Source: Astrothelium macrocarpum (Eukaryota; Ascomycota; Dothideomycetes; Trypetheliales; Trypetheliaceae). From it: 49,016 nt of DNA. The DNA is taken from positions 1 through 49,016 of the forward strand of contig JAGEMR010000180.1 in NCBI GenBank assembly GCA_021030915.1, given 5' to 3'. Below the pieces are notes generated by a model. That model was not told the DNA's origin, ran no database searches, and saw only the letters and a list, made by a program, of their open reading frames with translations. Below, one piece after another: positions 46,829 to 49,016 of the stretch (position 1 is its first letter; each line of letters begins with the position of its first letter). The position numbers and the translations under genes were made by a program.

Positions 46829-49016
46829 AGTCGGCCACCATAGAAACCGGTCACCACCTGAACCCGGCCATTTCCACCATTTAATTTTATTTCGTCTCAT
46901 TCCACTGAATTGATTCCACTATCCACCATAACGCGTCAAAATATCTTTCAAAGATAAAATATTTACTTCTATTATTATTAATTATGAATCTGACGTTTAT
47001 TTTTCAATAAATAAAATAATTAAAATATACAATTTGATCAAATTCATTTTTTAATAACGTATTTAAAATATATAAAATAAATATTTTAATCACAAATATT
47101 AATAATTATTATTTTTCCATTAAAAAGAATTTTTTATAAAATAAATTATTAACGAAAATATACAAAATTTTTCTTCTAATTATATTCGTTTTTATAAAAT
47201 AATTATTCAAATTATTCATATTAATAATTAAAAAAAATCCGTTAATAAATGATGGATTATTAATTTCATTAAATAAAATTCACGTATTAAATTTATAATC
47301 GGACGGAAATTTGATATCAAATGAATCAAATATACGTTTATAAATTTTATCATCATATTTTTAAAATATTTTAATGAAATATATAAATATCTCAATATTT
47401 CTATAAATAATATATAAAATATAAATAAATAAAATCTAAAATTAAATATTTATATGAATTTAATAATTTTTATTTATATTAATAAAAAACGTATTTATAA
47501 AAAATATTATAAAATTATTAATAAATTTTGATTATTAAAATCGTCAATTTATAAAATTATTTTATCAATCCGTTTATTATATTCAAAAATAAAAATTTTT
47601 AAATCATCTAATTTCATTCAAATAAAATATTAAATTGAAATTATATTATTTCATTAAATAATTAAATATTAAATAAAATTAAATTGAATTAATTAATATA
47701 TATATTTAAATCATAAACACGTTTTAAAAATAATGGATATAAATTTTTATTACTAAATGGCCATGATAATCATATTCAGGGATCGGAAAAATTATGCAAC
47801 ATTCGAATATAATCCAATAATTCATAATTTTCGGATAAGAATGGATAAAAGAATTATTCAGAATTATTCAGAATTTTATTTGATATCCGATAGCCGAAAT
47901 TAATTTCTGTATTAAAAAATTCTTTTATTTTATTTTTATAAAATATTTCAATTAAAATATTAATCAATTCTGAGGTCTTTTTTATTATTATTTCTTTTGA
48001 AATTATCAATATACGAAAATATATCAAAAGAATATCTTCTATTATTCATCAATATATCCGCGAATCGTACGATCATAAATCAAAAACAAAAAAAAAAAAA
48101 AATCTTTTATTATAAAATTGAAGATTATTTATATAATTCATATATAATAATGAATTTCCGAAATTATTTGAAGAATTAGTATAAGATTGATTATGATTCT
48201 TATATATTTTATATAAAATAAATTTCCGTCGTTTAATTTTTAATATTTTATTAAAAAAAATGAAAAATATATGTAAAATGAATGAATTAAAAAAATTGAT
48301 TTTGAAAAAAATATTCAAATAAAAGATTTTTTAATAGATTTTAATCAATTTTATGATTATATAAAATCTTCTTTTTCATCTAATCGAATGGCCAGAATTT
48401 CATATTTTTTATTTTATTTTAAATTCAATAATAAAAATTCCAATAAATATCAAAATTTTTATTTTATATATAAAAAATCAATTTATACGTTAATAAAATT
48501 TTATATAAAAGGATTTTTAATCCGTATTAATAAATATTCATTTTTTAATTGATATCTGAATTTCATTTAATAATCATTTTTTTCTGACAATTTATACGTA
48601 TTATATAAATAAGAATCTGAAATTTCGAAAAAATTTATTTATTTTTCATATAATAATCAATTATTCAGAAAAAAATTAATAAATTATTATTCATATAATT
48701 TTTCAAAATTATGAAATAATATATAAAATTGGAATCATAATTAGAAATAATTCCAATATAAATGATATTTTTTATCATATAATAAATAATAATTTTAAAA
48801 TATAAAAATTTTTTTAGAATTCATAAATATAAAAAATTCATTATTCAGATCATATTATTAATTTTATCATATAAGATTTTCTTTTTAAAAAAATTTTTAA
48901 TATCATTTTTTTGAATTCATATAATTAAAAAAAAAAAGAAATTCAATTAAATAAAAAATAATAAAAAAATAAAATAAATTAATTTTATATATTGAAAATA
49001 TTTGAAAAATTTTATA
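46829..49016 (+). mobile_element. Left end of a further pogo-type transposon, RIP-mutated, partial
   Basis: After TA at 46827-46828, the sequence AGTCGGCCACCATAGAAACC begins a terminal repeat like those of the other pogo-type elements here. CGGCCACCA and CGGTCACCA copies lie at 46832-46840 and 46848-46856. About 46960 onwards is almost pure A/T. A transposase N-terminus follows on the plus strand. The right end is outside the window. The visible 2.2 kb already exceeds the 1.8-1.9 kb of the two small elements, so it is larger, contains an insertion or abuts another element. Confidence 0.75.
46941..47100 (+). pseudogene. Transposase N-terminus (psq helix-turn-helix), RIP-mutated
   Basis: The plus frame reads I-SFKDKIFTSIIINYESD then VYFSINKIIKIYNL, close to the ISDYESGIYSLINKTADVY block of the 26948-28734 element. 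The likely initiator at 46941-46943 is ATA, as in that element, explained by ATG to ATA. The next codons fit a VPRSTF-type segment after C/T and G/A change and include two consecutive TAA stops that would have been CAA. The rest of the protein was not traced; scattered A/T-driven frames to the window end (such as 47997-48179) are not called. Confidence 0.6.

Noticed and set aside
1..49016. CRISPR arrays, bacterial operons, rRNA or mitochondrial origin of the AT-rich parts
   Set aside because: No spacer-repeat arrays or rRNA were seen. The AT-rich parts contain nuclear transposons with RIP-type changes and adjoin spliced nuclear genes, so they are not mitochondrial.

Overview
This window reads as nuclear DNA of a filamentous ascomycete (Pezizomycotina). 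Genes have short GT-AG introns of about 50-70 nt, there is an ApsA/Num1-type nuclear-migration protein and a fungal DUF7924 protein, and composition is split in two: gene islands of ordinary GC content alternate with extremely AT-rich deserts. Inside the deserts, old proteins can still be read once C-to-T and G-to-A changes are allowed for (CAA to TAA, TGG to TAG, GGT to GAT). That is the mark of repeat-induced point mutation (RIP), so the deserts are mutated transposons rather than random spacer.

Layout. 1-4463: AT desert with two coding-like remnants. 4466-14148: a 9.7-kb element with inverted repeats of about 0.5 kb and TA at each edge. It holds, head to head, a RIP-ruined patatin/NB-ARC/TPR NLR gene (minus strand, 9116 to about 5066) and a pogo/Fot-type DDE transposase (plus strand, 9719-13191). 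A second, complete pogo-type element (11043-12906) is nested in that transposase. 14590-15290: a decayed ankyrin-repeat gene. 16321-22063: a non-LTR (LINE-type) retrotransposon with a 12-bp target duplication and a TCAAA-type tail. 22688-26205: a small spliced gene of unknown function and a DUF7924 gene carrying one in-frame stop. 26948-28734: a third pogo-type element with perfect 64-bp inverted repeats. 28737-46826: the main gene island, with apsA, a divergently transcribed membrane/coiled-coil protein gene, a spliced leucine-rich-repeat gene, a TRI3-like acyltransferase, a CorA-like two-helix membrane protein, and a six-exon secreted protein. 46829 to the end: the left end of a fourth pogo-type element, running out of the window.

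The most notable structure is the 4466-14148 element: a Tc1/mariner-pogo transposon that seems to carry an entire fungal NLR immune-receptor gene as cargo. The P-loop, Walker B and ten TPR units of that gene remain collinear in one frame over about 2.6 kb despite heavy RIP. Host genes in the island do not form an obvious pathway. The acyltransferase, CorA-like and secreted-protein genes are neighbours, but no cluster is claimed. All family assignments come from reading motifs by eye; no database search was run.
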